This document shows positions 31,987 to 44,350 of a DNA stretch of 64,000 nucleotides, one piece after another. Position 1 is the first letter of the stretch, and each line of letters begins with the position of its first letter. The notes under the pieces are model-generated. The model made no database searches. It had not been told where the DNA came from and saw only the letters and a program-made list of their open reading frames with translations. A program made the position numbers and the translations under genes. Origin of the DNA: Doryteuthis pealeii (lineage: Eukaryota; Mollusca; Cephalopoda; Myopsida; Loliginidae). The stretch is from contig CM042162.1 in the NCBI GenBank assembly GCA_023376005.1, positions 88,831,425 through 88,895,424 of the forward strand, written 5' to 3'.

Positions 31987-32332
31987 TGTAGTGTAATTAT
32001 TATGGTCTACGGGGAATTTGGGGATTGAAAATAGAATGGTATTTTGATTTCTGGAGAAAGAGAGGAAAAGAAATAAGAACAAAAAGAGGTTAAAGTTCGG
32101 AACTCAATTGATCGACCAATGACCCCGGAACTAAAGTTGAAAATGAAACCGGAAGTTCTAGTTTCTGCGGAGGGGAAGTGATCCTCCCATCCCGGGACGA
32201 CAAATGGAATAAAGAGAAAAATCGGTCTTTTTTCGTCTAGGCTTCGTGGGAAGCGGTCGGGGTTTTCCAGGTTCCCGCGTATGGGTTTGTATAATAGTAC
32301 CAAACATGATTTATGATAGAATAATTTGACCT

Positions 32333-32413
<81 letters not shown>

Positions 32414-32517
32414 CTCTCTGAAAAAGAACCCACCAGCCTAGAGGGAATAAAAAGCCCTTTGTGACTATACGAGTTTGCGTATGTTGTTTCTGAACTAACG
32501 ACTAATTACTACTACAA
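31987..32517 (+). repeat. LTR-like dispersed repeat, copy R2
   Basis: Aligns to R1 (10094-10616), starting TGTAGTGTAATTATTA. Contains a CT run (32333-32420) at the same position as a shorter run in R1, and AATAAAAAGCCC in a promoter- or polyadenylation-like position. Confidence 0.4.
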
Positions 32518-32599
32518 ACTAATGCAACACAATAACTAAAAGAAATCAGCAAAAACCAATTTAAAAGTAAACGTTACTCGAGTGCCTCGTTTGAAAACA

Positions 32600-32870
32600 G
32601 ACATCAATAACAAGGGAAGATGTTTCTTTATTCATCGTTCTAAGAATTTACGACAAGAAAAATCCTGCAGAATGTATCTCTATTATTTAAGAATATATGT
32701 TCAATTTTTCTTCTTTTCTCAATATTTAGGTACTAAATGACAAATAGATATAGGAAAGAGAATAACTTGTTTCGTGTGTTTCATTGTTTCTCTAGGTTGA
32801 TGTTTCTCAGACATTATTTATAGGAAAAACAAACGATTCTCTTCTCATTATCTAGGTACTATATGATTTT
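32600..32870 (+). mobile_element. family N repeat copy
   Basis: Contains ATTTACGACAAG, TCATTATCTAGGTACTA and TTTCAGACATTATTTATAGG-type blocks shared by about nine copies between 32.6 and 40.6 kb. Confidence 0.6.
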
Positions 32871-33420
32871 GGTTTTGGTTTGGTTTGGTTTGGTTTTTAC
32901 GGCATATCAACCTCGGTGGGTCATTTAATGTCGACAAAGTTTTTAAATAAATTCATTTTAACGGATAATCAAATTTTGTTTATCAAACTCGTTTTTTTAT
33001 TTAACCCATAGACGGGACCCTAACAAGTACTACCACTCTGGGTCAGATTGGACCAGGGAGCAATGGCGATAAAGGGGTGCTCCACATTCCCCAAACCTCC
33101 CAAACTGGAACCTCACTATCAGATAGAGTTTAACGTCATTCCCAGGACATATGATAAAAAGGGTTGGGGTTTGCCATAAGGGCAATAGGGTTGGGGCAAT
33201 CATATAGGCGCTAGGGCTTGACGTGACCAGTTGATTGGTCGGAGGGGGCCACTCCGACCGCCCGTCTAGCCCAAGAAAGGACCAAATTGCAGTACTGCAA
33301 GTCATGGAATGCTCAACCATCTGGGTTCTATCCTTAAGCATCACGGGTCGCCACCCACGGCCAACAGGTGGACCCATTTGTGTGTGGGGGGGGGGTCTTA
33401 CCCTTCTGCAGAAGTTACGA
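32870..33420 (+). mobile_element. family C element, copy C7
   Basis: (TTTGG)n start, CGGCATATCAACCTCGG block, full internal blocks. Followed by C8 in the opposite orientation with a family N piece between. Confidence 0.75.
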
Positions 33421-33580
33421 GTAAAACCCAGAAGAGTGTATTTCTATCATTTCAGAATATATGATCCTCTTTTTCTCAAATTTTATTCTCATTATTTAGG
33501 TACTATATGATAGATGGATAAATAGATTGATAGATAGATATAGGAAAAAGAATAAAAAGTTCCGTGAAAGCTGTTTTTCC
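33420..33580 (+). mobile_element. family N fragment
   Basis: Includes the short GATA stretch and AGGAAAAAGAATAAAAAGTTCC. Confidence 0.55.
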
Positions 33581-34125
33581 CCCCAAATGGGACCACCTGT
33601 TGGCTGTGGGTGGCGACTCGTGATGCTTAAGGACGGAGTCTTGGTGGATGAGCAGTCTATGACTGCAACACTCCACATAGAACCTTACTTACCCAAGAAT
33701 GTTGGCCGGAGAGGTTCCCTCCGATCAATCGGCTGACCACGCCAACTCTAGCACCTATATGATTGCCACAACCCTATTGCCCTTATGGCAACCGCCAATC
33801 CTTCTTATCATATGGGTGCTAGAAGGCGGTGTCTGAGCGTCTACATGTCCTGGAAATGACGTTAAACTCTATCTGATGGTGAGGTTCCAGTTCTGGAGGT
33901 TTGGGGAATGTGGAGCACCCCTTCATAATTGTTCCCTGGTCCACTCTGACCCGGATTGGTAGTTCCTGTTAGGGTCCCATCTGTGGGTTGAATAGAAAAA
34001 CATGAGTTGATAAACAAAAGTGTATTATGCATTAAGAATGAATTTATTTAAAAACTTGTCGGCATTAAATCACCCACCGAGGTTGATATGCCGTAAAACA
34101 AACTAAACCAAACCAAACCAAAGCT
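33580..34125 (-). mobile_element. family C element, copy C8
   Basis: Minus-strand copy ending in a GATATGCCGTAAAAC block and an (AAACC)n run, the complement of the start of C7. Confidence 0.75.
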
Positions 34126-34376
34126 GTTCTTTCTCTCTTTCGACGTTTCGTAAGACATTATTTATCATAAAAATGAACGATTCCATTCTCATTATCTAAG
34201 CACTATATGACAAGACAAAAATGATATGGCATTAAATAACGTACAATATTTTTTCTTCGTCCAACGAAATTACGACTAGTGAAACCCAGAAGAATGCATC
34301 TTTATCTTTATAGAATATATGTTGCTTTTTCTTTCTTTCTTTTTTTCTCATTATTTATTTGCTACTTGACAGATAT

Positions 34377-34407
<31 letters not shown>

Positions 34408-34677
34408 TAGGAAAAAGCATACAAAGTTTCGTGAGAAATCGTTGTTTCTCTCTTCCGATGTTTCGTAAGACATTATTTATCATATAAATAGACGATTCCA
34501 TTTTCATTATATAGGTACTATATGACAATACAAAAAAGATTGGACATTAAATAACCTACAAGAGTAATTCTTCATCCTACAAAATTACGACAAGTGAAAA
34601 TCTGAAGAACTTTTCTCTATCATTGAAGAATAAATGTTCTTTTTCACTTTTTTTTTCTTTTTATTATTTAAGTACTA
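34126..34677 (+). mobile_element. family N repeats, two tandem copies
   Basis: Two successive copies, each with TTTCGTAAGACATTATTTATCAT, TAGGTACTATATGACA-type and ATTACGAC(T)AGTGAAA blocks. Confidence 0.6.
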
Positions 34678-34727
34678 TTAGACAGATAGATAGATAGATT
34701 GATAGATAGATAGATTGATAGATTGAG

Positions 34728-34759
<32 letters not shown>

Positions 34760-34896
34760 TGATAGATAGATCGATTGATAGATTGATAGATAGATAGATT
34801 GATAGATAGATAGATAGATAGATTGATTGATAGATAGAGAGATAGATTGATCGATTGATTGATAGATAGATTGATAGATTGATAGATTGATTGATT

Positions 34897-34927
<31 letters not shown>

Positions 34928-35048
34928 TGATTGATAGATAGATTGATAGATATATTCATTGATAGATTGATTGATAGATAGATTGATTGATAGATAGATA
35001 GATGATTGATAGATTGATAGATAGATAGATTGATAGATTGATTGATAT

Positions 35049-35088
<40 letters not shown>

Positions 35089-35122
35089 GATTGATAGATA
35101 GATAGATTGATAGATGATGATT

Positions 35123-35169
<47 letters not shown>

Positions 35170-35748
35170 TGATTGATTGATAGATAGATAGATTGATGAT
35201 TGATTGATTGATTGATTGATTGATATGATAGATGATAGATAGATTGATAGATAGATAGATTGATGATAGATAGATAGATAGATTGATGATTGATTGATTG
35301 ATAGATGATTGATAGATAGATGATTGATAGATAATTTGATTGATAGATAGATTGATTGATAGATTGATGATAGATAATTTGATTGATAGATAGATTGATA
35401 GATAGATAGATAGATATATAGATTGATAGATAGATAGATAGATTGATTGATAGATAGATAATTTGATTGATAGATAGATAGATTGATAGATAGATTGATA
35501 GCTAGATAGATAGATTGATAGATAGATTGATTGATAGATTGATAGATAGATAGATAGATAGATTGATAGATAGATAGATTGATAGATTTGATTGATAGAT
35601 AGATTGATAGATAGATGATGATAGATAGATACATAGATAGATTGATAGATTGATGATAGATTGATTGATTGATAGATTGATAGATATAGGAAACAGAATA
35701 AAAAGTTTCCTAAGAACTCGTTGTACTATTAGACAGACACAGACAGAC

Positions 35749-35795
<47 letters not shown>
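34678..35795. repeat. GATA/GATT array (1.0 kb) and a second short GATA array
   Basis: 34678-35690 mixes GATA and GATT units. After a 60-bp family N spacer, a purer GATA array follows at 35748-35795. The 318-aa frame is repeat translation. Confidence 0.95.
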
Positions 35796-35797
<2 letters not shown>

Positions 35798-36000
35798 TAG
35801 GAAACAGAATAAAAAGTTTCGTAAGAAATTTGTTGTTTCTCTCTTCTGACGTTTTGTAAGACATTATTCATAGGAAAAACAGACAATTCCATTCTCATTA
35901 TCTAGGTACTATATGAAAATACAATAGAGATTGGACAGTAAATGACCTACAAAGGTAATTCTTTGTCCTACAAAATTACGACAAGTGAAAAACTGAATAA
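35796..36000 (+). mobile_element. family N repeat copy
   Basis: Continues from the GATA array with TAGGAAACAGAATAAAAAG and the usual N blocks. Confidence 0.6.
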
Positions 36001-36630
36001 TGATTTTTCTCCTTTTTTTTAAAGACAATCTCTGCTACCGAATATTTTGCTACCCCCCTCCAAAAAAAAAAAAAACAAAAAAAAAAACCAAACATACCAT
36101 TAGCTTTATCTTAGTGTGCAAATGAGATTATATTCCCTCCTCAAGAACAAATGCATTTAGAGATATTTCGGCAAATTGGATTTGTATGGCGAAAATCAAA
36201 TCTCTCCAGGAAGAAACAAAATTATCTTATCGGAGACAAGAAAAAACTTCTTTTTTTTTTAAAAAAAGCAAAAAACAAAAACAAACAAAACAAATAAAAA
36301 AACACCACGTAAAACAAAAAGATTGCTACGATGAAAAGTTTTATTTTTTCTTTTAAAAACAGTAAAAACAAAAAATTCACAAAAAATTCACAAAAAATAA
36401 CCAAAAATAAAAACACACAAAACACAATGTTGAAATTGAATTATACTTTTGTATTATTTTCGAAATAATCGACTTGCTAACAAGCACCTGTCAAAAAGTA
36501 TTAAATCATTCGTTACGACGTAGGTATTAGTATTTACATTTTTTTTTTTGAAAACCAAACAAGACATCATGGGCACCTGTCAAGATTTACAGTGTATTTA
36601 AAAGCTTATGTAAAGATCTTTATAAATACG
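36001..36630. other. AT-rich, no feature recognised
   Basis: Many poly-A and poly-T runs; no supported gene. Confidence 0.5.
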
Positions 36631-36631
36631 A

Positions 36632-36795
36632 GGCGCTAGTAGTGTAACGGTTATCGTCTTTGACAATGGAAACGGCCATCCAAATTCAAATCCTGGACGA
36701 GGCTGTTTGCATGACATATTGAGCTGATATCATTTGGAAAGGTAAGAATCCAAAGATGATCCCTCCAGCTATGGGAAGATATTAAAGCAAATTTG
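36632..36795 (+). mobile_element. SINE family B, copy B3 (3'-truncated)
   Basis: Head AGTAGTGTAACGGTTATCG with B-box-like AATTCAAATCCTGG, and body to CCTCCAGCTATGG. Confidence 0.65.
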
Positions 36796-37070
36796 GTTGG
36801 TTGGTTGGTTGGATTTTACGTCATGTCAACCCTTGTTGGGTTATTTTATGCCGAACACGTTTTGTTTTATTCATTCTTGATAGTATTCAATTTTTTTTCA
36901 AATTCAGTTTTTAAATACATTTTAACTCATCTATCTATCTATCATGTTGGATGGTTGGATTTTACGTCATGTCAACCCTTGTTGGGTTATTTTATACCGA
37001 ACTCTTTTATTCATTCTTGGTAGTATTCAATTTTTTTTCAAATTCAGTTTTTTTAAATACATTTTAACTC
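36796..37070 (+). mobile_element. two tandem family C terminal blocks
   Basis: 36797-36930 and 36950-37065 both start with (TTGG)n, TTTTACGTCATGTCAACCC and continue to ATTTTAACTCATCTATC. Confidence 0.65.
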
Positions 37071-37084
37071 ATCTATCTTTCTAT

Positions 37085-37330
37085 CTATCATATTTTACCT
37101 AGATAATGCGAAAAAAAAAAGAAAAGAAAAAGGGAACATATATTCTGCTATGATAGATGAATTCTTCAGGTTTTCACTTGTAATTTTGTAGGACGAAGAA
37201 TTTCACTTGTAGCTTATTTAATGCCAAAACTTTTATTGTATTGTCATATAGTACCTAGATGATGATAATGGAATCGTCTGTGTTTCCTATAAATATTGTC
37301 TTACGAAACACGCAATAGACAAACAACGAG
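37085..37330 (-). mobile_element. family N repeat copy
   Basis: Minus-strand copy (ACCTAGATAATG, ACTTGTAATTTTGTAGG, GTCTTACGAAAC). Confidence 0.6.
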
Positions 37331-37388
37331 CTCTCACGGGGCTTGGCAATTGCTAATTAATGTACACCTTGTATATTTGCTTAGAAAT

Positions 37389-37680
37389 TGGGAAGCGCGT
37401 GGTGTAATGGTTAGAGTCATAGGAAATGGACCCGTCATCCCGAGTTCAAATCCTGGATGTGGTAATTGAATTTCCCTTAGCGCTAATACCCTTGGGAAAA
37501 GTATGAATCCTACTCTCCCTCCTGCTATGGGTAAATAGTAGGGCAGACTGGGCTCTTTAACCTTGGTTAGGAAACCGGTCTAGGAGAAGGATAACTCTGA
37601 ATTCAAACCTGTTGAACTCCACTTAAGAAATTGACCTTGTGTCACATCCTGCTCGTGCGGAGGGGTGGGTAAATATATAT

Positions 37681-37734
<54 letters not shown>

Positions 37735-37735
37735 C
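37389..37735 (+). mobile_element. SINE family B, full copy B4 with TA tail
   Basis: tRNA-like head 37389-37460 (GCGTGGTGTAATGGTTAGAG; B-box-like GAGTTCAAATCCTGG), a body with GGGTAAATAGTAGGGCAG, AAGAAATTGACCTTGTGTC, then (TA)n to 37733. It is the best reference copy for the family. No CTGANGA..GAAA core is present. Confidence 0.8.
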
Positions 37736-37829
37736 TTAGTAAACCTTTTCCCCTGTCGTTAATACTCTTTATGCTTTTCCTATTATTTCTCTGTTAACTC
37801 TGATACTTGAGTTACAACACGATCTACCT

Positions 37830-38065
37830 ATTTGACATTCAGTAGATAAGACGTTATCATTTTTCTTGTATCTATCTATCTATCTGTCATATAGTACCTA
37901 AATAATGACCAAACAAAGAAGAAAAGAAAAAGGAACATATATTCTACAATGATAGAGATGCATTCTGGTGGGTTTTACTTTTCGTAATTTCGTAAGATGA
38001 ATAATAATGAAACAATCTCCTTCGTCTCTTCACAAATGGTTGCACTCCAGTCACTTTTAGTTTTA
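37830..38065 (-). mobile_element. family N repeat copy
   Basis: Includes a short TATC stretch followed by GTCATATAGTACCTAAATAA. Confidence 0.6.
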
Positions 38066-38149
38066 ATTCGATCTTGTTGCTTTGATTTGGTTATGATTTA
38101 ATGGCATATAAACTCTTGTAGGTTATTTAAAGTTAAATCTTGTTTTTCT

Positions 38150-38560
38150 TTATCGGGATTTTTTAGATGAGGCTTGATTCTTAGTATTATTTCGATTATT
38201 CGGACTATATCCTCATCTTCATTGTTATCTGTACAATGTTTCGGCCGATATGCCCTGCGGCCTTCTTCGGGTATTTCTTATCGGACTCGGGTACGTTCTT
38301 GAACTCGGGAACCTTCTTTTCGGACTCGGGAACCTTCTTGTGGTAATCAGGAGCCATCACAGAACTTTTAACCTAACCTTTTATTCAGTCCACGGGGATC
38401 ATGTTCTCATTCCGCTAACCATAGCTGGGGTACAGGTGTTAAGCTGTGTCAATTATTATTCTATGTTACTGCTGTCCCTGACCAGGATTGAACCTGAAGT
38501 CTAGACATAACTGTCTTAACTTAACTCCTTTATCCACTAGGCCATGTGTCTAATTGGTTT
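38150..38560 (-). mobile_element. SINE family D, full copy D2
   Basis: Minus strand: head at the right end with GGTTCAATCCTGGTCAGGG, body, TCCCGAGTCCGA-type minisatellite, hammerhead-like core near 38268-38239 (C3-T4 mutated to CC), then tail. Confidence 0.65.
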
Positions 38561-38616
38561 TCCTATTGAAGAATAGATTACTAATTGGGACTGAGCCTAT
38601 TCTAGTAGTGACCACC

Positions 38617-38848
38617 CCAAGCGGAGTGTAACAGGTTTGAATTTAGAGTATTCCTTCTATTAAACTGGCTGCCTAAGGTTAAAGTGCCCAGTCTGCCCTG
38701 CTATTTACCCGTAGCTGGAGGGAGAAGTAGTTGGATGCATACATTTCCCAAGGATATTAGGGCTATGTGACCTGTAGCTTCGTCTTGGATTGGAACTCGA
38801 GTCGAAGAGTCCATTTCCCACGGTTCTAACCATTACACCACGGCTTCC
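38617..38848 (-). mobile_element. SINE family B, copy B5
   Basis: Minus-strand copy: head at 38848-38780 (CGTGGTGTAATGGTTAGAAC), 3'-truncated tail. Confidence 0.7.
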
Positions 38849-38852
38849 AGCT

Positions 38853-38965
38853 TATAGTACCTAGATAATGAGAATGAAATCGTCTATTTTCCTGTAACAC
38901 AACGTCTGACGAAACATCGGAAGAGGGAGACAACGAGCTCTCACAGAACTTGTTATTCTTTTTCC
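38853..38965 (-). mobile_element. family N repeat, left part
   Basis: TAGTACCTAGATAATGAGAATG to GAACTTGTTATTCTTTTTCC, leading straight into the TATC array. Confidence 0.6.
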
Positions 38966-39015
38966 TATATCTATCTATCTTTGTCTTCATATCTATCTAT
39001 CTATCTTTGTCTTCA

Positions 39016-39046
<31 letters not shown>

Positions 39047-39438
39047 GTCTTCATATCTATCTATCTATCTATCTATCAATCTATCTGTCTTTCTATTCCT
39101 ATCTATCTATCTCATCTATTGTCTTTGTCTTCATATCTATCTATCTATCTATCTATCTATCGATCTATCTTTGTCTTCATATCTATCTTTATCTATCGAT
39201 CTATTCTTTGTCTTCATATCTATCTATCTATCTATCAATCTATCTGTCTTTTGTCTTCATATTTATCTATCTATCTTCTTTGTCTATCATCATCTATCTA
39301 TCTAATCTATCTATCTATCTATCTATCGTTGTCTTCATATCTATATCTATCTATCTATCTATCTATCTTTGTCTTCATATCTATCTATCTATCTATCTAT
39401 CTTGTCTTCATATCTAATATATCTATCTATCTATCTAG

Positions 39439-39470
<32 letters not shown>

Positions 39471-39754
39471 CTCTATCTATCTATCTATCTTTGTCTTCAT
39501 ATCTATCTATCTATCTATCTTCTATCTTCGCTTATTCTATCTATCTATCTTGTCTTCATATCTATCTATCTATCTATCTATCTATCTCATATCTATCTAT
39601 CTATCTATCTATCGATCTATCTTTTTCTTCATATCTATCTTTCTATCTATCTATCTTTATCTTCAATATATATATATTATTTCTCTATCTATCTATCTAT
39701 CTTTGTCTATCTATCTATCTATCTATCTATCTATATATCTATCTCTTGTCTTCA

Positions 39755-39785
<31 letters not shown>

Positions 39786-39789
39786 GTCT

Positions 39790-39830
<41 letters not shown>

Positions 39831-40313
39831 GTCTTATATCTATCTATCTTCTATCTATCATCTATCTATCTTGTCTTCATATCTCTATCTATCTATCAAT
39901 CGATCTATCTTTGTCTTCATATCTATCTTTATATCTATCTATCTATCTTTGTCTTCATATCTATCTATCTATCTATCTATCAATCTATCTGTCTTTGTCT
40001 TCATATCTATCTATCTATATATCTTTGTCTTCATATCTATCTATCTATCTATCTATCTATCTGCTTTGTCTTCATATCTATCTATCTATCTATCTATCTA
40101 CCTTTGTCTTCATATCTATCTATCTATCTATCTATCTTTGTCTTCATATCTGTCTATCTATCTATCTATCTATCTATCTATCGATCTATCTTTGTCTTCA
40201 TATCTATCTATCTATCTATCTATTATCTATCTTTGTCTTCATATCTATCTATTTATCTATCGATCTATCTTTGTCTTCATATCTATCTTTCTATCTATCT
40301 ATCTTTGTCTTCA

Positions 40314-40348
<35 letters not shown>

Positions 40349-40355
40349 GTCTTCA

Positions 40356-40386
<31 letters not shown>

Positions 40387-40506
40387 GTCTTCATATCTAT
40401 ATATCTATCTATCTATCTTTGTCTTCATATCTATCTAACTATCTATCAATCTATCTATCGATCTATCTTTGTCTTCATATCTATCTATCTATCTATCTAT
40501 CTATAT
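38966..40506. repeat. 1.5-kb TATC array with higher-order period
   Basis: TATC runs are punctuated about 40 times by TTTGTCTTCATA. The frames of up to 485 residues in all three phases are repeat translation (YLSI, HIYLS). Confidence 0.95.
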
Positions 40507-40700
40507 GTCTTATTATACCTAAATAATGTGAGAAAAAAACGAATATATAGTCTGAGTGATAACATTTTTCAGATTTTATCTTGTAATTCCATTGGGCGAA
40601 GAATAACGAGACATCCTCCTTCGTTATTAGTGTCGCTTCATCATTGTAGGCGCTCATGTCACTTCTGATTTTGAATTGATCTTGTTAGTTTGTGTTGTAG
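40507..40700 (-). mobile_element. family N repeat, right part
   Basis: Resumes family N after the array (ATACCTAAATAATG, ATCTTGTAATTCC). Confidence 0.55.
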
Positions 40701-40794
40701 ACTAGCCTATCTTACCTTTCGTAGAAAGTAAATGCGCTGATCCAAGACTATTTGTACACTGCTGTTTTAGGTCATCGCAGGGTATTACGGAGCC

Positions 40795-41300
40795 TGCTTC
40801 AGCAGCGGCTAACTAAAATGAACAGCGTTGATCCCAGGGGGCTATACTCCAAGCAATACCTTCCCCCTTGGTTTAAAGGGGCAGGGCTGGGTTTATTGCC
40901 CATTGCCTGGGGTGCCCCTCCTTGAGGGGGAATGCAGACGGGATCAGCGTATTTTTGTGCCTACCTGCTATGAGCTTTAGTTTGTGGGTGGGTCCACATA
41001 AAAATGTCCTTGTGTAACGCTCTCATGAGTGAGATGAGAGGTAAATACCTTGCCTTCGCCTGCTTCAGAGTACTTCGGCCTCTGGAGCGGCTAGCTAACA
41101 GCGTCGATCCCAGGGGGCTATCCCCACCAAGTAATACCTGTCCCCTTGATTTAAAGAGACATAGCTGGGTTTCTTGCCCGTCCTTGAGGCGCCCCTTTGA
41201 GGATAATACCGACGGGATCAACGCATTTTTTGTTCCTACCATCCATGAGGTTCGGCTTGTGGGTGGGCCCACATAAAAATGTCCTTGTGTCACGCCCTCA
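40795..41300 (+). mobile_element. family L GC-rich repeat, tandem copies L2 and L3
   Basis: Two copies (40795-41010 and 41080-41300) share GATCCCAGGGGGCTAT, TTTATTGCCC (or CTTGCCC), GACGGGATCA and GTGGGTGG.CCCACATAAA. Confidence 0.7.
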
Positions 41301-41464
41301 TAAGTGGGATGAGAGGCAAATACCTTGAGATTGCGAAGATTACGGAACCATTACGCGAACTGTCTACCTCGATGTTTTAACACTCTGCTGCTAGTTACTA
41401 TATGTCTGGCACAAACTGTAGTTTGAATGTACTAATATACTGACTACTGTATGGTCCAGTATAC
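41301..41464. other. no feature recognised
   Basis: Short spacer. Confidence 0.5.
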
Positions 41465-42165
41465 AGCAATTTGGTTATTGTTTTAAGGGATATCAACTTT
41501 TGTAGGTTATTTTAAGCAAAATCCTGTTTTGATTCTCATATTATCTGTTGGTTTGTTGGTTATTTTGTTTAATGGAATATTTAACCCTTAGATGGGATCT
41601 TAAATGTACTACCACTCAACTTTCTGTGGACATTAGAGTAAAGGGACTGAAGGTGTACTCCACACTCCCCAGGGCTACGGAACTGGAACCTAACAACTAG
41701 ATACAGTGTAATGTCATACCCACCACTCTCCCTACAGCTATGGATAAATAGTAGGACAGACTAGGCTCTTTAACATTTGTTAGGAAACCAGTCTAGGAGA
41801 AGGAAAACTCTGAATTCAAACCTGTTGAACTCCGCTTAAGAAATGGACCTTGTGTCATATCCTGCTCGTGAGGAGGGGTCGGTAAATATATATATATATA
41901 TTATGAAGTGTTGGTGGTTTCCCATAAGGGTAATAGGGTTAGGACAATCATATAGCTGCTAGGGTTTGACGTGACTAGCCGGTTGATCGGAGGAGTCTCT
42001 CCAACAACCCTTCTAGCTCAAGTAAGAGTTTATCTAGAGTGCTGCATACATGGACAGTGCTTAGCCACCTGGATTCTGCCACGGGTCACCATCCACAGCC
42101 AACAAGTGTCTCCATCCCACTGAGGTGCAGTCGACGTATTCTTCTGCCCCAGCAAACAGAGTGAG
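41465..42165 (+). mobile_element. family C element, copy C11, with nested SINE B
   Basis: Diverged family C blocks before 41717 and after 41910, interrupted by a 5'-truncated SINE B (41718-41905) with TA tail. Confidence 0.6.
41718..41905 (+). mobile_element. SINE family B, copy B6 (5'-truncated)
   Basis: Starts inside the body (CACTCTCCCTACAGCTATGG) and ends in (TA)n. Confidence 0.7.
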
Positions 42166-42439
42166 TTACTCGACGAGCGTTTCTTAATTATGCTACATGA
42201 ATTATTGCATTAAACATGTACATTGGTTGCCCCATGTTTTGCGAGGTAAATTTTTATATATCAACTTATATTAATTGTTGCCCAAGGTAGAAAGTATGGA
42301 TCACCCAGTGAGAAACGATTTCACTAACAATTGTCTGCCAATCTAACACAGGCTTATTTTTTTCTTTTATTTCGAGAACGTATCTGTGAATGAAAATAGG
42401 TTCATTATTTACTCATCTTAGTTTAGTAGTGACCTAATG

Positions 42440-42600
42440 CAGGTAAGGTATAAATCCTACTCTCCTCCAGCTATGGATAAATAGTAGGGCAGACTAGGTT
42501 ATTTAACCTTGGTTAGGAAAACCAGTCTAGGAGAAGGAAAAACTCTGAATTCAAACCTGTTGAACTCCGCTTAAGAAATTGACTTTGTGTGCATTGTTGC
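42440..42600 (+). mobile_element. SINE family B, copy B7 (5'-truncated)
   Basis: Body and tail blocks (GGATAAATAGTAGGGCAG, AAGAAATTGAC) without TA tail. Confidence 0.65.
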
Positions 42601-44034
42601 TCCATTTTTTGCGAGGTAAGTTTTTATATATCAACTCATATTAATTGTTTGCCCAAAGTAGCAAGTATGGATCACCCAGTGAGAAACGATCTCACTAACA
42701 ATTGTCTGCCAATCTAACACAGGCTTATTTTTTTCTTTTATTTCGAGAACGTATCTGTGAATGAAAATAGGTTCATTATTTACTCAGCTTAGTTCAGTAG
42801 TGACCTAATGCAGGAACTATGGAACACCCAGTGAGAAACCCTCTCACTAACAAGGGTCTGCTAATCCAAAATAGGTTTATTTTCCCTTATTTATATGAAC
42901 GTTTCCGCGCATGAAAATAAGTTTACTTACTTAGTAAGCTAAGCTTTTTTTGTATGACAAGACAGGAAGTATAGGACACTCAGTGAGAAAAGAATTCACT
43001 AACAATAGTCTGATAATCCAACGTAGTATTATTTTTCTTTTTTCGCCAATGTATCTGTGAATGAAAATAGAATTATCTATTTAGTTTTATCACAAGGCAG
43101 GAAGTATCGAGCACCCAGTGAGAAACAAACTCACTAGCAATAATCTGCTAATCCAACACAGGTTTATATCTATTTTTTCGTGAACGTATCTGTGAATGAA
43201 AGGTTAATTTATTCAGTATACTTGGCTTAGTTGTATCCCAACGCCTGAAGTATGGGGCACACAGTGAGAAACAAAATCGCTAACAATGGTCTGCTAATCG
43301 GGCACAGGTTCATTTCTTCCTATTTTCGTGAATGTATCTCTGAATTAAAGTAGGCCTATTCATTTAGTAAACTTAGCTCAGTTAAATCCTAAGACGTGAA
43401 GTATAGGGCACCCAGTGAGAAACGAACTCACTAACAATGGTCAGCTAATCAAGCACAGCTTTATTTTTCCTAATTTTTATGAACGTATCTGTGAAGGAAA
43501 ATAGAATTATCTCTTTTCTTTCATCACAAGGCAGGAAGTCCGGGGCACCCAGTGAGAAACGACCTCACTATCAATGGTCAGCTAATCCAAAACAGGTTTA
43601 TGTTTTCCGTTTTTTTTGTGTACGTATATTTGAATTTAAATATGTGTATCCAATTAGTAATCTTAGCGAGTTGAATCCCAAGGCCGGAAGAACGGGACAC
43701 TCAGTGAGAAACGAACTCACAAACAATGGTCTGCTAATCCAACGCAAATCTATTTTCCCTTTTTTGTGAACGTATAATTACATTAAAGCAGGTATATCCT
43801 TTCAGTAAGCTTAGCGTATTGGAATCCCAAGGCCTGAAGTATGGGACACTCAGTGAGAAACGAACTCATTAACAACGGCTTGCTAATCCAACACAGGTTT
43901 ATTTTCCTTTTTCGTGAACGTATATCTGAGTTTAAATAGGTCTATCCATTTAGTAAGCTTAGCGTAGTTGAATTTCAAGGCCTGAAGTACAGGCCACCCA
44001 GTGAGAAACGAACTCTTTAACAATGGTCTTCTGA

Positions 44035-44317
44035 TATATATATATTTACCAACCCCTCCGCCCGAGCAGGATGCGACAGAAGGTCAATTTCTTAAGCGGA
44101 GTTTAACAGGTTTGAATTCAGAGTTTTTCTTCTTACCTGGCCATGGTTAAAGAGCCCAGTCTGCCCTGTTATTTACCCATAGCTTGAGGGAAATTTGGAT
44201 CCATACCTTTCCCAAGGGTATTACCGCCATGTCAAATGCAAACAGCCTCGTCGAGAAATTGAACTCTGGTCGACGAGTCCATTTCCTACGATACTAACCG
44301 TTAGCCCACGCGCCTCC
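44035..44317 (-). mobile_element. SINE family B, full copy B8, inserted in the satellite
   Basis: TA tail at the left, tRNA-like head at 44317-44245. Flanked by TGGTCT(T/G)CTGATAT on both sides (44023-44036 and 44324-44337), a target duplication of about 14 bp made from satellite sequence. Confidence 0.8.
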
Positions 44318-44350
44318 ATAGTGGTCTGCTGATATAGCACAGGTTTATGA

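Larger units (their letters stand above)
42214..44350 (+). repeat. ~148-bp satellite
   Basis: About 11 units marked by CACCCAGTGAGAAACGAACTC (one base varies), near 42303, 42672, 42824, 42972, 43113, 43260, 43408, 43547, 43699, 43848 and 43996. The first two are farther apart because the unit there includes SINE B7. The last is split by SINE B8 and resumes at about 44320. Confidence 0.85.

Noticed and set aside
34678..35634. 318-residue minus-strand frame
   Set aside because: Translation of GATA/GATT repeats.
37389..37465. functional tRNA gene
   Set aside because: The acceptor stem and anticodon arm do not fold convincingly, and the sequence recurs as the head of SINE family B.
38884..38925. 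CTGACGAAAC sequence resembling a hammerhead core
   Set aside because: There is no helix II between the CTGACGA and GAAA parts; it is a family N variant of TTACGAAAC.
38981..40438. 485-residue open frame rich in YLSI repeats
   Set aside because: All three plus-strand phases stay open because the TATC array lacks stops in these frames. No composition or domain of a real protein.
42290..44030. CRISPR-like spacing of the CACCCAGTGAGAAACGA motif every ~148 bp
   Set aside because: The intervals are themselves homologous, so this is a tandem satellite.
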